Shown here piece after piece: positions 24,301 to 35,600 of a stretch of 64,000 bases of DNA; within the stretch, counting starts at the first letter, position 1, and each line of letters opens with the position of its first letter. The position numbers and the translations under genes were made by a program. Source of the DNA: Amyelois transitella (taxonomy: Eukaryota; Arthropoda; Insecta; Lepidoptera; Pyralidae); contig NC_083507.1 of assembly GCF_032362555.1 (NCBI RefSeq), positions 6,327,001 to 6,391,000 on the forward strand, in the 5' to 3' direction. The notes under the pieces are model-generated. The model ran no database searches, had not been told where the DNA came from, and was given only the letters and a program-made list of their open reading frames with translations.

Positions 24301-27210
24301 TGGGAAATATTGAGGTAAACTGCAATGTTTTTGTCAGAAATTACTCATAGTTATGTCACATCGCAAGCAAAATTAATTGTATGGAACTTTGAAATGAAAG
24401 AAAACATTCTAAAGTGATTTGTAATTAAAATACTCGTATTAACTTAAAGGTACTTACCACTTTCATTGTCATCATCAATATTAAGTTTATTAATAAGTTC
24501 GGAAATCTCATGGTTTAGAACATCGTCACTAAATGTTGTGAGTAAACCAGATTCGTTGTATGCGGAGATCAGTTCTTCAATAGATCTCCAAGTTTCAGTA
24601 CCACTGTTGATGTTTTTCTCAGTAGTTTTTATTTCATTAACTGTAAAAGAAATAATATAAGCATTGTATTTTTAAGTTCGATTTTACATTGCTTATTTTC
24701 TTACTTACTTGTTAGGTAAAAACATTGTATGTAAATATTTTAAATTTCTGTGTTACCTTAAGTTCATACTTACTTGTAATGAAGTTTGATGGTTTTTTGT
24801 GATGCGCCCTGTAAGTAGTCAAATTATGCGTTAATTTATTAACGAGTATGTATCAAGTATTACATTGTTAGTGCACATATCAATAATATTGATTAACTAT
24901 TTAAAATACTTATGTATATGTACTTACAACGCTAGATTTATTAAATCATCCCGTATTGATGAAAATAAAGTCTTATTGTGTAAGAGAGGCCGTCTGCCCT
25001 TGTTGTCCTTGAATTTTAATCTTCTATTTACACTTTCATTAAATTTTTGATGTTTTAATCTATAAAAAAATAAACATATAATTAACAGGACATTGACTTT
25101 TTTTAATATTTAGAACCTAAGTAATTGTTATTATTGAAGTTTTCCTAACTTTAAAACTTTTATGATTACTTATATTAAACTCTGTAATCAAACTTCTTGC
25201 TGTTATTATTTCACAATTGGCCACTTATAAGATAATGAAAAAAAACTTTAACAGCGGAAAAACTTGCCTGTAATCTGGGGTGAAGGTATTTAAATTATGA
25301 GCTAGTGAGTATCTAGACATGAGATCCTCATAGCCCCATCGCCTGCCACCAGCTGGCTCTTCCTTTACCGAGAACTGAACTAACGGCATCATAGTCGTAG
25401 AATAACGTTCGTTTTGTCTGTAACAGATATAAGCACGAATTACTGGTCGATATTACTATACTTACAACTCAGCGTATTTATTTGTGAAAAAAATAATTAT
25501 CGACCGACTCTTTTTCAGATTTTCACTACTTAGACGCAAAAGCTGAATAAAAGGGCAAAGCTGATAAAAAAATTAAAAAAAAGTACGAAATTTTTTATTT
25601 ATTTAAACTTTATGCACATAAAATGTATAACAGGTGGACTTAACGCCACAAGGCATTCGCTGCCAGTCGAACCTTAATAAGGGATAGGCAGAGAACTTTT
25701 GGATTTCAAGGACAGTCTTACAAATTTGTATTCGAGAGTATTCCACAACATTCTTGAATGTCCAGGAGTATTTTAAGTATAAATAGAAACCTTGGGAGAA
25801 CGTCGTAAACCAGGTCGAAATTTTCTTCTTCAAACGCGCTTTCCTTATCTTCTTCTCCCGGTTCAAATCTTCCGGAAATATTCACCAAAGGAACCACAAG
25901 AGTGATAAAATTATTTTCCTCTACGAATACAGGACTTTCAGTACTTTCCTTACTATATGATAATGTTTTAATATCAGAAGACTTTTCTTGAGTACTGGTT
26001 CTGTAAACAGAGATATACTTATTTAAATAAATATTTTCTTTTGCCTATTATTATTATTATATCTCAATTACAATATACAGCTGAACATGGCCTTTTAGTC
26101 TTTTCAAGACTGTTGCTCTGTCTACCCCGCAAAGGATATATATATAGGATAGACGTGACTATATGTATGTATGATTATTATATAATACGTGTACTTAAAT
26201 ATAACAACCGGTTGGACTAAAAATGACACTCACTCAGTCGTAAAAAGGCTACTTACTTAGATACAGTTGGCTGTGAATATTTTATAGTATAGGTGTCCGC
26301 CCGGGTTGGCTTCGTAGTTAAATTGCGTTCTTGCTGGATAAAACTGTGAGGCATGGGTCCCCAGTACCCGCCGAAAGTCTCTCCCATCTCATACACTAGT
26401 AATTGGTTACCGTCATTAGCACAAGACGCAATGAGGTCTTCAGCAGAGAGCAATTGTACCACCAGGATTATATTGCTTCCGGATTCAGCTCTATAATTTG
26501 AATGAGATGAGGAAAATGTAAAGATTTAGATTTTTTTTGTTATTATGACACTTATATAATATGACCTTAAGTCTACGCAATCAATTTCTTTATATGAAAT
26601 ATAAAATATATGATATGGTAGGAAACCACTAAATTTAAAATTAATAATAGATATAGGTTTGTCATTTCTTTTTAAGTAGAAATCATAGGTTCAGCCGGGC
26701 AAATGAGTGTTGACCATTCAAATATCACTATCCTATTCTCATTACATAGTCTAGGTCATATATCTCGTTCTGACTAATAGAGGATCCGAGCTTTGAAGCC
26801 AACAGTAGAGAATGCAATCAGGAACATGCTGTGTTGTGAAGAGCAACAGAGAAAAAAGTAAAATGATATATAGGTGTCACATTTCGTCAAATTAATTACA
26901 GTTTGTTTTTGTTGTAGTATTTAGATAAGTGAAAAATGCGACTTGTAATAGTAGGTATAACTTCTTCACATACGTAACTATTTATTTACCTTACGCTAAC
27001 ATAGCAGCCATAAGGCAAATCGGCTTTCGAGAAATATAAAACTTGTGCGTATGCGTCCACTACATGTCTGCCCAAGAACACAGAGGGCATCACCCTGCGC
27101 AGGCAGTGCTCAGAAATCTCTTTCTCGTAAACGAATTTGTTACCAGGTCGCCCATTTACAACCATAAGATTTAAAAGAAGAAAAAATATCAGCTCGATAT
27201 ATTGAGACAT
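18332..27210 (-). CDS. Single-pass membrane protein with LDL-receptor class A module and possible CUB-like parts (CULD-like)
   Basis: Seventeen exons on the minus strand: 27210-26990, 26490-26257, 26000-25791, 25417-25268, 25059-24928, 24808-24774, 24640-24458, 24283-24229, 23387-23176, 22946-22877, 22330-22124, 22023-21916, 21180-21015, 20514-20371, 20071-19915, 19781-19595, 19220-18332. Total 3360 nt, 1119 aa, all phases closing. It has a signal peptide (about residues 1-20, IELIFFLLLNLMVVNG) and a cysteine-bearing globular N-terminus that may be a diverged CUB domain. A long low-complexity Asn/Ser/Thr/Glu stretch follows. A basic, furin-like RRKRKKR lies near residue 608. A six-cysteine LDLa module follows at about 730-771 (CEQSHLEC, CIDSMSAC, DGVANC, EDRLMC), then one membrane helix at about 780-800 and a 320-aa basic, charged cytoplasmic tail. 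The layout resembles insect CULD (CUB and LDLa protein of photoreceptor endocytosis) or Neto-like proteins. That naming is inference, so no symbol is given. The intron after exon 4 uses a GC donor (CAG|GCAAGT). Exon 9 has an alternative donor at 23194; exon 14 has a weak acceptor. Confidence 0.75.
20134..20171. repeat. 17-bp perfect hairpin, 4-nt loop
   Basis: ACTACAGGACAAGTCAA at 20134-20150, loop gact, then the exact reverse complement at 20155-20171. It lies in the intron before the LDLa exon. Confidence 0.9.
21567..21862 (-). mobile_element. Non-autonomous Helitron, complete termini
   Basis: Read on the minus strand it begins TCTATACTAATATTATAAAG, ends GGGCACAGCTAG and sits between A and T, the Helitron insertion rule. 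A small hairpin lies close to the 3' end around the CGCGGACGAAG motif. The length is 296 bp. It lies in the intron between exons 12 and 13 of the CULD-like gene. Confidence 0.75.
22354..22395. repeat. 13-bp inverted repeat
   Basis: AAACTTTCATGAT at 22354-22366 and its exact reverse complement at 22383-22395, with a 16-nt spacer. Intronic. Confidence 0.85.
22647..22694. repeat. CGTAG-rich short repeat
   Basis: 'ctcgtagcacg' occurs twice within 30 bp, with further 'cgtag' words around it. A similar CGTAG-rich patch lies at 13230-13330 in repo intron 1, in both orientations. Confidence 0.6.
23788..24190 (-). pseudogene. Ty3/gypsy-type reverse transcriptase fragment
   Basis: One frame on the minus strand carries the start of a retroelement polymerase: HIDLLVDTYC, KRPYRC, APVTLAYKK and RLCIDFRDLN, the family pattern just before the RT palm. 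It ends after the PFPLIEDLM segment. The rest of the polymerase, integrase and LTRs are missing, so it is a dead fragment inside the intron between exons 8 and 9 of the CULD-like gene. Confidence 0.8.
25594..25750 (-). repeat. LINE 3' tail fragment
   Basis: 'tttatgcacataaaatgtataacag' and 'cttaacgccacaaggcattc' are the minus-strand 3' end of a lepidopteran LINE family. A related 'ctttattgcacataaaa' end occurs at 33950 and 47750. It is placed just beyond the donor of exon 3 of the CULD-like gene. Confidence 0.5.
26078..26173 (-). mobile_element. SINE fragment
   Basis: It reads 'cagctgaacatggcc', 'cttttcaagactgttg', 'tctgtctaccccgcaaagg' to a (TATG)n end: the minus-strand half of the abundant SINE, in an intron of the CULD-like gene. 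Confidence 0.7.
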
Positions 27211-28452
27211 TTTACATACAGTGAAAAGTCGTAGCCATACTGATTAGTGAGAACTATTCAGAACCTATAAATGTTTGTTGTTAGCAGCAAATTACTGGGA
27301 ACTAAGTAGTACCTATAAAAATGCATCCAAACGATCATAGACATGAAAAAAATATCCTTCACAAATCCAGGAATAACGTTTTTAATTTATTATAGTTTAA
27401 AACTTGGAGGTTTCAAATTTAATAGGTACCTTCTTATAATTTACATGTAAGTACACACAAGAATAAGGTTTATATTAAATAACCTATAGCCATAAAATAA
27501 ACTTAAAAATGAACATTGTCCATACAAGAAGTTCATTTCTTTCCCAAAATCTCAAAAAAGAGAATTCATTGTCAGATTAAGGCGGTTTTTTACAATTCTT
27601 CTTTTCATTTCAACTTATTTATGCGCACTAGAGTTTAATAATCCCGTAGACTAGAGAACTAAACATCAATTACAAATCTAAAGAACCGTGGTCGCACCAC
27701 CATACGATAGGGGTCGCGTGACCCGCACGATCACACATCACACACGCATTTCATAAACTTTTTATTGCGCACCGACGCGCGAGGGTACCACACCAGAAAA
27801 AATACCACAAATACCTATATACTTACTTACTCTTATATTTCTGTGATAGTGATTATTATTTTTACATAGACTCTTCTTTTTGGCAGAAATTTAAGCTTAA
27901 GCATTTTGCCTTATCATACTTTGTATAAAGTTTCTTGATTATTTCAACTTGATTCTTTCAGTCAACGGTCAACGGGAGTCAACACCCAACAGGTATTTAT
28001 TTTCAAAAATCTGACGGACAACCCAGTTTTCCTTTAAGTGATACCATTACTTCTGCATATTACACATAGGTATCTACCTATGTCATGTTTTACGGGGCAC
28101 TCCGAGGCAGACAGCAGCTAGAGCCAACAAACTGAAAACATCTGAAGGGTTACATACGTTGAGTTGAATTAAAATTTAGGTAGGTAATAAGGCATTGTCT
28201 GTTCTGTAAAGGCCGCAATTAGGTAAATAAATACATATCCGTTTTAATATTCTTTTTTCATAAAAAAAGCTTTAATCCAGTTCCATATTTTTTTCTACGA
28301 TTTAGAAATTTTGTATTCACGGTTCTATTCTCAAAGCCCCTGTGCAGCATCTGTTATCCTGGTACAGGGGCACATACCCAACCATCTCCTACTCTTTGAG
28401 GCACCTCTGAGGTCTTTTCAAGAACAAAGACCGGAGTCGACTTTATGTGGCG
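27211..28452. other. Intergenic region upstream of the CULD-like gene
   Basis: No open frame supported. It holds the presumed promoter of the CULD-like gene (27211 onward), a short GC-richer patch at 27690-27790, and a very degraded SINE piece near 28080-28170. Confidence 0.4.
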
Positions 28453-28702
28453 ACACATACATACATACATATAGTCACGTCTATATCCCTTGCCGGGTAG
28501 ACAGAGCCAACAGTCTTGAAAAGACTACGTTCAACTTTTTGGTTTGATGATTGAATTGAGATTCAAATAGTGACAGATTGCTAGCCCATCGCCTAAAAGA
28601 ATCCCAAGTTTCTAAACCTATTCCTTAGTCACCTTTTACAACATCCATGGGAACGAGATGGAGTGGTCTTATTCTTTTTTTTATATAGGTGCCGGGAACC
28701 AC
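28453..28702 (+). mobile_element. Lepidopteran SINE (long copy)
   Basis: It has the full module order from (CATA)n, 'agtcacgtctatatccc' and 'gggtagacagagccaacag' to 'ggtgccgggaaccac'. It is the cleanest copy along with 4887-5147. Confidence 0.75.
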
Positions 28703-28887
28703 TTTTTAAAATACGCGGTAGATGAGAAAGAGGATTATAAATTTAGGGTTAGGTAAAAATATACTTAATTGGTCCTGTAACGAAAGTTGTATTTTTTTTA
28801 TTTGTCGTAATTAAATACTGGTGATTAGGCAGCTTGGTAGTTGATCTCAGCTCGACTTAATTATGACAAAAAATGAACGATACGCAT

Positions 28888-29477
28888 TAGGGATGTGACA
28901 TTGCTGATAAAAAATCGATATTTTTATAATCGATTTATTTTTTAAGTATGAAAAATCGATTCACAAATAATCGATTTTTCTTAAGAAAATAATCGATTTT
29001 ATTATATCAATAGATTTATTCATTAAAAACAAACAACAGAAACAGTTAAGTTAGTTCTTATATAATCAACACAAATTAAAGTTTTTAACAATCAAGTTTG
29101 AAAAATGAAGTTTCAGCAACGAATAATGAATAAAATATCAACCGAATGTCGGTAAAATACTATTCATCGACTAATTCCATCTAGAGAATGTTTGATTAAA
29201 TTAATCATCTAAACTGTTTTAAGAGCAAAGAAAGAATGCACAGATGGCGTTAATGTAATATTATGGAGCTATGATAGTATTCTTTGGCAGTTCGCGTTCC
29301 GGGCTCCAAGCCAGAAGACAAAAACGTAATGTCGGAGTGCATTTATTGTATGATTATAAAAATCGATTTTTAATCGAATATTAATTTAAAAAAAAAACAC
29401 GTATAAAAATCGATTTTTACTTAAAAAAATCGATTTATAATCGATTTTTCCATAATCGATTTTTTTTCACATTCCTA
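28888..29477. mobile_element. hAT-type MITE with reiterated AATCGATTTT blocks
   Basis: Termini TAGGGATGTGA and TCACATTCCTA are inverted with one mismatch and are flanked by a perfect 8-bp target duplication, ATACGCAT (28880-28887 and 29478-29485). The 590-bp interior has no coding frame. It carries blocks of the palindrome AATCGATT near both ends. It sits about 130 bp upstream of the BCS1 start codon. Confidence 0.8.
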
Positions 29478-29616
29478 ATACGCATCATCTGACTGTCAAA
29501 TGTCAAAAAATGGGATGGTTGTTGTAATCATTGGTTGTAATGAATGATACAGTGTGATTTTCGGCAAATTTTCAATATTTTCTTATCTTCATTTAATTAC
29601 AAAACTATAACACAAA

Positions 29617-32600
29617 ATGACTATAGTTGAATATATAGAATCACTATCACAAAATCCATACTTTGGAGCAGGATTTGGTTTATTCGGGTTAGGCGCCGGG
29701 GCAGCAATATTACGCAAAGGGTTTCAAACTTCTATACTCTTATTTAGAAGACATTGTATGATAACACTTGAAGTTCCTTGTCGAGACAAATCGTATCAAT
29801 GGTTACTACAATGGATAACCCAGAAGGGAGCTAAACAAACACAGCACCTTAGCGTAGAAACTTCATTCTTGCAAAAGGATACTGGACAAATAAAAACCAA
29901 ATATGATTTTATACCTAGTGTAGGACAGCATTTTTTCAGGTAAGTTATAAGAGTTTGCCATAAAACTTAGTTAAGGAAAAACATTTTAGTGCAGATTGAA
30001 GACCTAGATTGTTTATAAATTACAATAATTTACTTAGTGGAAACTCTGTGCAACATAAATTATTTGTAATTATATAACTAAGGTGACCATAATACCTATA
30101 ACTTATTTGAAAGGTGTTGCCTAAAATTATTTTATAAATTTATAAACAAAATTCAACAGATCATAAAGTTAAAAATTAATGGGGCATTACAATCATTTGT
30201 GAGTAGCAAGAGGGTATCAAAAAATGCCTGACTGACTGGTATGGGAATAATAGTTGGTTATGACAGAAAAAAATAAAGTATCTGAATTACAATCTGTCCA
30301 TAGATTGACAAAAAAATTATAAGACAGAGCTGACTGTAAACCTTGTCAAACTTTAAAGCACCAAATTTCGGATGTCTTAAAAAAGGAAATGTTAGCAGTA
30401 CCCATAGTCATCAAATATGCATGAAAAGAAGCAAGTGGAAAATATCTTTGCCTACCCAATGGGAAACAGGCATGATGGTATTTATGTATTAATAGAATAG
30501 ATTTATTTTCAAAATTGAAACAAGGAATCACTTATTCAAGTCAACATAACTGAAGTCTAATTATATCTGCTTCCAAAGCGCATGTGTAGAAGAAGCAGCA
30601 GAACAAACCACACCAAATTTTACTTGATATCAATTTATGAATTGACATCTTTTAAATCATAGAGGAATGCACATTGTCTACATAAATTTATTGTAAATAT
30701 TAAATTAATGATTTCAATATCACATACCTAATCAAATATTATGTCAAATAGTGTGGTAGATATATAGGTACATTCTGTACAAATTATGTCAATACCATGT
30801 CAAAAATTCAAATAACGTAGGTATAAAGAAATTTAAAAAAAAACTTGTACACATAATCTACAGGTTTCATTCATCAATTTAATAAATGAGGACTTATTAT
30901 CTCTTATGTACCTATAACAATTATTTTAAAATAAATTGATTTCAAATTTCAGATATGGAGGACATTGGATCAAAGTGGATCGCACCCGCGAGCAGCATAC
31001 ACTGGACTTGCACATGGGGATCCCTTGGGAAACTGTTACTTTAACTTCTTTTGGCCGAAACAAACAACTCTACTATGATATATTGGAAGAAGGTAAGCAC
31101 ACTGATAGTTTTAATACTCAGTTTCCTAAGTACCAACAACATATTTATTTCTTTATCCCTTATAGGGCAGAAATAGAAGATTCAAAGTCCTTGCTTTTTT
31201 CTGCAAGTTAAAGGAATGTAACAGGTTGCTAGCCCATTGCCCAAAAGAGAAAGGAAAACGATTATGAACTTGAAATTCTAGTTCTTTAATTTACTTTTAT
31301 AAATTAAAAAATGTTGTATAAATTACAACTTTAAAAAAGGATGAGGTTATCAATTCAACCATATATTTTATTTTGTACATATACAGACTTGAAAAAAGAT
31401 ACAGTCAACACTAACAATTTTTTTTTTACTATAATGAATTGGCTCTTATTTTCTCCAAATTATCATTTACATACATATGTGGCATATAATTACGTCTAGA
31501 GGCAATAATCTTGAAGAGACTGATAGGATATGTTCAGCTGTAGTACAGCTAAATGTTCATCATTGAGCTTCAAATTGTGACAGTTTGCTAGCCCTATGAG
31601 AAGAACCACTTAACGCGTAAAACGAAAAATCCCACTATCTCCCGTTCCAGCGGGAATTTCCAAAACTACTTTCTTAGCAGACGTCTCCTGGTTATAATCG
31701 TAATTACTGGTTATAAAAATATTGAGCCATAGTGGTAACTATGGCTCAATATTTTTTGAGATTTCGTGATCAATGAGTGAGTGTTTTCCGCTTTTATATA
31801 TAACTAGCGACCCGCCCCGGCTTCGCACGGGTGCAAAATTCGGAAAAAATTATACATAAAAACCTTCCTCTTGAATCACTCTACCTGTTACAAAAAACCG
31901 CATCAAAATCCGTTATGTGTGTCAGAATGGTGGGTGTACCTCACGGATTTTAATATCTGTTGTGGATTAAAAACGTACTTGATGTGTACCTCAGTGTACC
32001 TCTCCTAAAAATCTGTGTACCTCCTTCTATGTAAAGATTTTAAATAAAATAGGTACACCCGCCATCCTGACGTCGGGACCGCGGGTGTACTTCTAGTTAG
32101 CATATGTAGGTAGGTACCAAATCTACATATACAATTTACTTACCTACATATGCTAACTAGAAGTACACCCGCGGTCCTGACGTCAGGATGGCGGGTGTAC
32201 CTATTTTATTTAAAATCTTTACATGGAAGGAGGTACACAGATTTTTAGGAGAGGTACACTGAGGTACACATCAAGTACGTTTTTAATCCAAAACAAATAT
32301 TAAAATCCGTGAGGTACACCCGCCATTCTGACACACATAATCCGTTGCGTAATTTTAAAGATTGAAGCATACAGACAAACAGACTAAAATAGCGGCTTTA
32401 TTTTATACTATGTAGTGATAGTGAAGTGTATATTATTCTTGGATTCTTTCTCTATAACAACTATTTATTGAAATTGTAAAACTGCTATATTTACATTTTT
32501 AGCACGAACTATGGCTTTGAAGCAACATGAAGGTATGACAGTAATGTACACAGCAATGGGGTCTGAGTGGCGACCATTTGGACACCCTCGAAAACGCCGG

Positions 32601-35600
32601 CCTTTGAAGAGTGTGGTGCTACGTGCTGGTGTGGGAGAACGCATATTAGCGGACTGTCTAGATTTCATCAATAGTCCTCAATGGTACACTGACAGGGGAA
32701 TACCTTATAGAAGAGGTAGAGTATACTTTATTTTGCTTAATGTATTGATAATTTTTTTTCATCATTAGGTTTTTTTTACATTTTATATTTGAACTAGAAT
32801 TGGTTCCTTACATTAAAGGTGATATTTAAGCCAATAATGTTATTATATCTGAGGTCAATACAAAGTGAAGAGAGAAATGTCAGACTGGGTCTGTTTTCTG
32901 ACATAAGTTTTGTTACTATATTACTAGGAGTATAAGAAGAAATAGCTTTTTGTTATAATGTATTATGTTTCTTTATTTTCAGGCTATTTACTGTATGGTC
33001 CTCCGGGCTGCGGCAAGTCGTCTTACATAATGGCGTTAGCAGGTGAATTAGAGTACAACATATGCGTTCTCAACCTATCAGAAAGGGGTCTAACAGATGA
33101 CAGGCTGAATCATCTTCTCAGGCAATCATTCATTTCAATATTACTTTTTGATAAATATTCCTGGCTCAACTGAAAACAAGATATGAATGTAAAATCTGTA
33201 CTGTATAATTCCATTAAACAAAGTCAAGTCCAAGAGTCGCCTAAAGTTTCGGTTTTTATTTTCTAATTTCTATGAAATTATGCCAGAATTGAGAGATCAC
33301 ATGCATAATTGGATTGGTAATATATATTTAATGAATAAAAAAACTCCGGTAAAAGATTTTTCTTAAAATTACCCCATGAATTCAAGAATTGGTGTCGTTT
33401 CAAGGGACTGTTTTTATAAGGAAGAACATCGACATGTCACGGAGAAGGTATGAAAAACCTTTGTTTTTGTTTCAGTGTTGCACCTCAGCAATCCATTATA
33501 TTATTGGAGGACATAGACGCGGCATTCGTTTCAAGAGAGGATACCGCCAAACAAAAGGCTGCTTTCGAGGGCCTCAACAGGGTCACTTTTAGCGGACTCT
33601 TAAATTGCTTAGACGGTGTAGCATCTACAGAGGCACGAATTGTTTTCATGACCACAAATTATTTAGAAAGGTAGGTAATTTTTATTGAAAAAAGACCATA
33701 ACCTACGTCTAATCTAAGGTAGATTAGACGTTGGTTATGGTCTTTTGAAACAGGCGCCATTTTATATATATTTGTTTATGTATGAAAAGCTTCTTGAAGA
33801 GGTGATGGACTATGAAGCCATTAAGAATGTTTAATCTCAGTAGTAGAACACGACAATAGGTATGTATATGTAGAAATTCGTATAATATTAAATCTAATTT
33901 CTGTGATAACAGCCTTAGAAAATTGAGTTTTGTTTGTTTGTTTGTTTGTAACTCTTTATTGCACATAAAAATAAATATAACAAAAATAAAACAGTCATTG
34001 GATATAGAAGAATATGTACAATGGCGGACTTATCCCAATCGGGATTTCTTCCAGTCAACCAAAATAAAAAGGAAAATTCATAATCAAAAGGCAGCGCAGA
34101 TTAAAAGCATTGAGGATGCGTTAATTACAAACTAATTAATGATAAATATACATAAATAAAATATATATAAACTTACATAAATATAAGTACACTCAAATGT
34201 TAGATGCATCAGAATACAGTCTTTTGATTAGTGTTTTAAAAGAACTAAGGTTAAGGGCAGATCTCGTATCTTGGGGAAGATCATTCCAAAGTTGAGCAGA
34301 ACGTACACTAAAAGATAAGCCATAAGTTCGAGAGGAATAAGGAGGAATAAGTAATTTGGGATTGTTATGAGACCGCAAACGACTATCCGTCTCACGGAAC
34401 GAGAAATTTTCATGAAGATAGTGGGGAAATGAAGGATTAAAAAGGACATTAAACAAGAGAGATAGTGTGTGAACATTACGTCTAAGGCGAATTGGGAGCC
34501 AATTTAATTGGCAAAGAAACTCTGAAACATGATCGAACTTGCGAAGACCGAAAACAAAGCGAATGCCCTGGTTTTGTAAACGCTCTAACTTGTCAAGCAA
34601 TTCCCCAGTAATGTTCAAACAAGCAACATCTGAATAATCTAGAAGAGGAAAGAGAAGCGACTGGACAAGCACAGCTTTAGTGACGACGGGTAAAAATTTT
34701 TGCATTCGACGAAGTGAATGTAACGACACATAGATACATTTTACGGCTGATATCATTAATATAGGGAATCCACGAGAGAGTCTGGTCAATGATGATACCC
34801 AGATTAGTAGATTAGTTTTATTATTTAATTTCTCCACAAAATTATATCACGGTTAAGTGGTAGATATTAAATAATGAAATATATTTTATAAAAGCTAAAA
34901 ATACATACGCAAATACTTGTGGAAACAACCTTGTTAAATTTGTTTTTAATACATAGGTTAGATCCAGCATTGATTCGCCCAGGACGTGTTGACATGAAGG
35001 AATATGTGGGATATTGTGATCAAGAACAAATAGAACTCATGTTCTTAAGATTTTACAAAGGAGAAAAAGCAGCAGATCATGCTAGAACATTTGCTAGAAG
35101 GTAAATTTAATCTTACTCTACTTTGTAATCAAACAACGTTTTACCGAGGGTATGAAATGTACAGTCAAAAAATAATTAAGTAATATACAGATCTACTTAT
35201 AGTGCATTAATTGACGATTAATTGAATTGAAGAATTTGACGACCTCTGTGTCGCAGCGGTAATACGCTTGTCTGTGACATCGGAGGTCCCGGGTTCGAAT
35301 CCCGGCCAGGGCATGATGAGAAAAGAACTTTTTCTGATTGACCTGGGTCTTGGATGTTTATCTATATATGTATTTATTATAAAATATAGTATCGTTGAGT
35401 TAGTATCTCGTAACACAACTCTCAAAGAACTTACTTCGAGGCTAACTCAATCAGTGAAATCTGTCCCGTATATATTTATTTATTCACTGGTACTATTTAC
35501 TACTTGTTTATAGTAGGTAGTATCTGATATTTTTTATTGAATTTTCGGCTCTGGGTACTTGTTTATCATTGACTGTACTTAATCGAATAAAGAAGATAAT

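Noticed and set aside
25603-25866. 87-codon frame over the end of CULD-like exon 3
   Set aside because: Out of frame with the exon and largely made of a LINE tail.
35241-35312. tRNA-like sequence with a good B box
   Set aside because: The acceptor ends do not pair and it runs directly into a known SINE tail, so it is the head of a SINE, not a tRNA gene.
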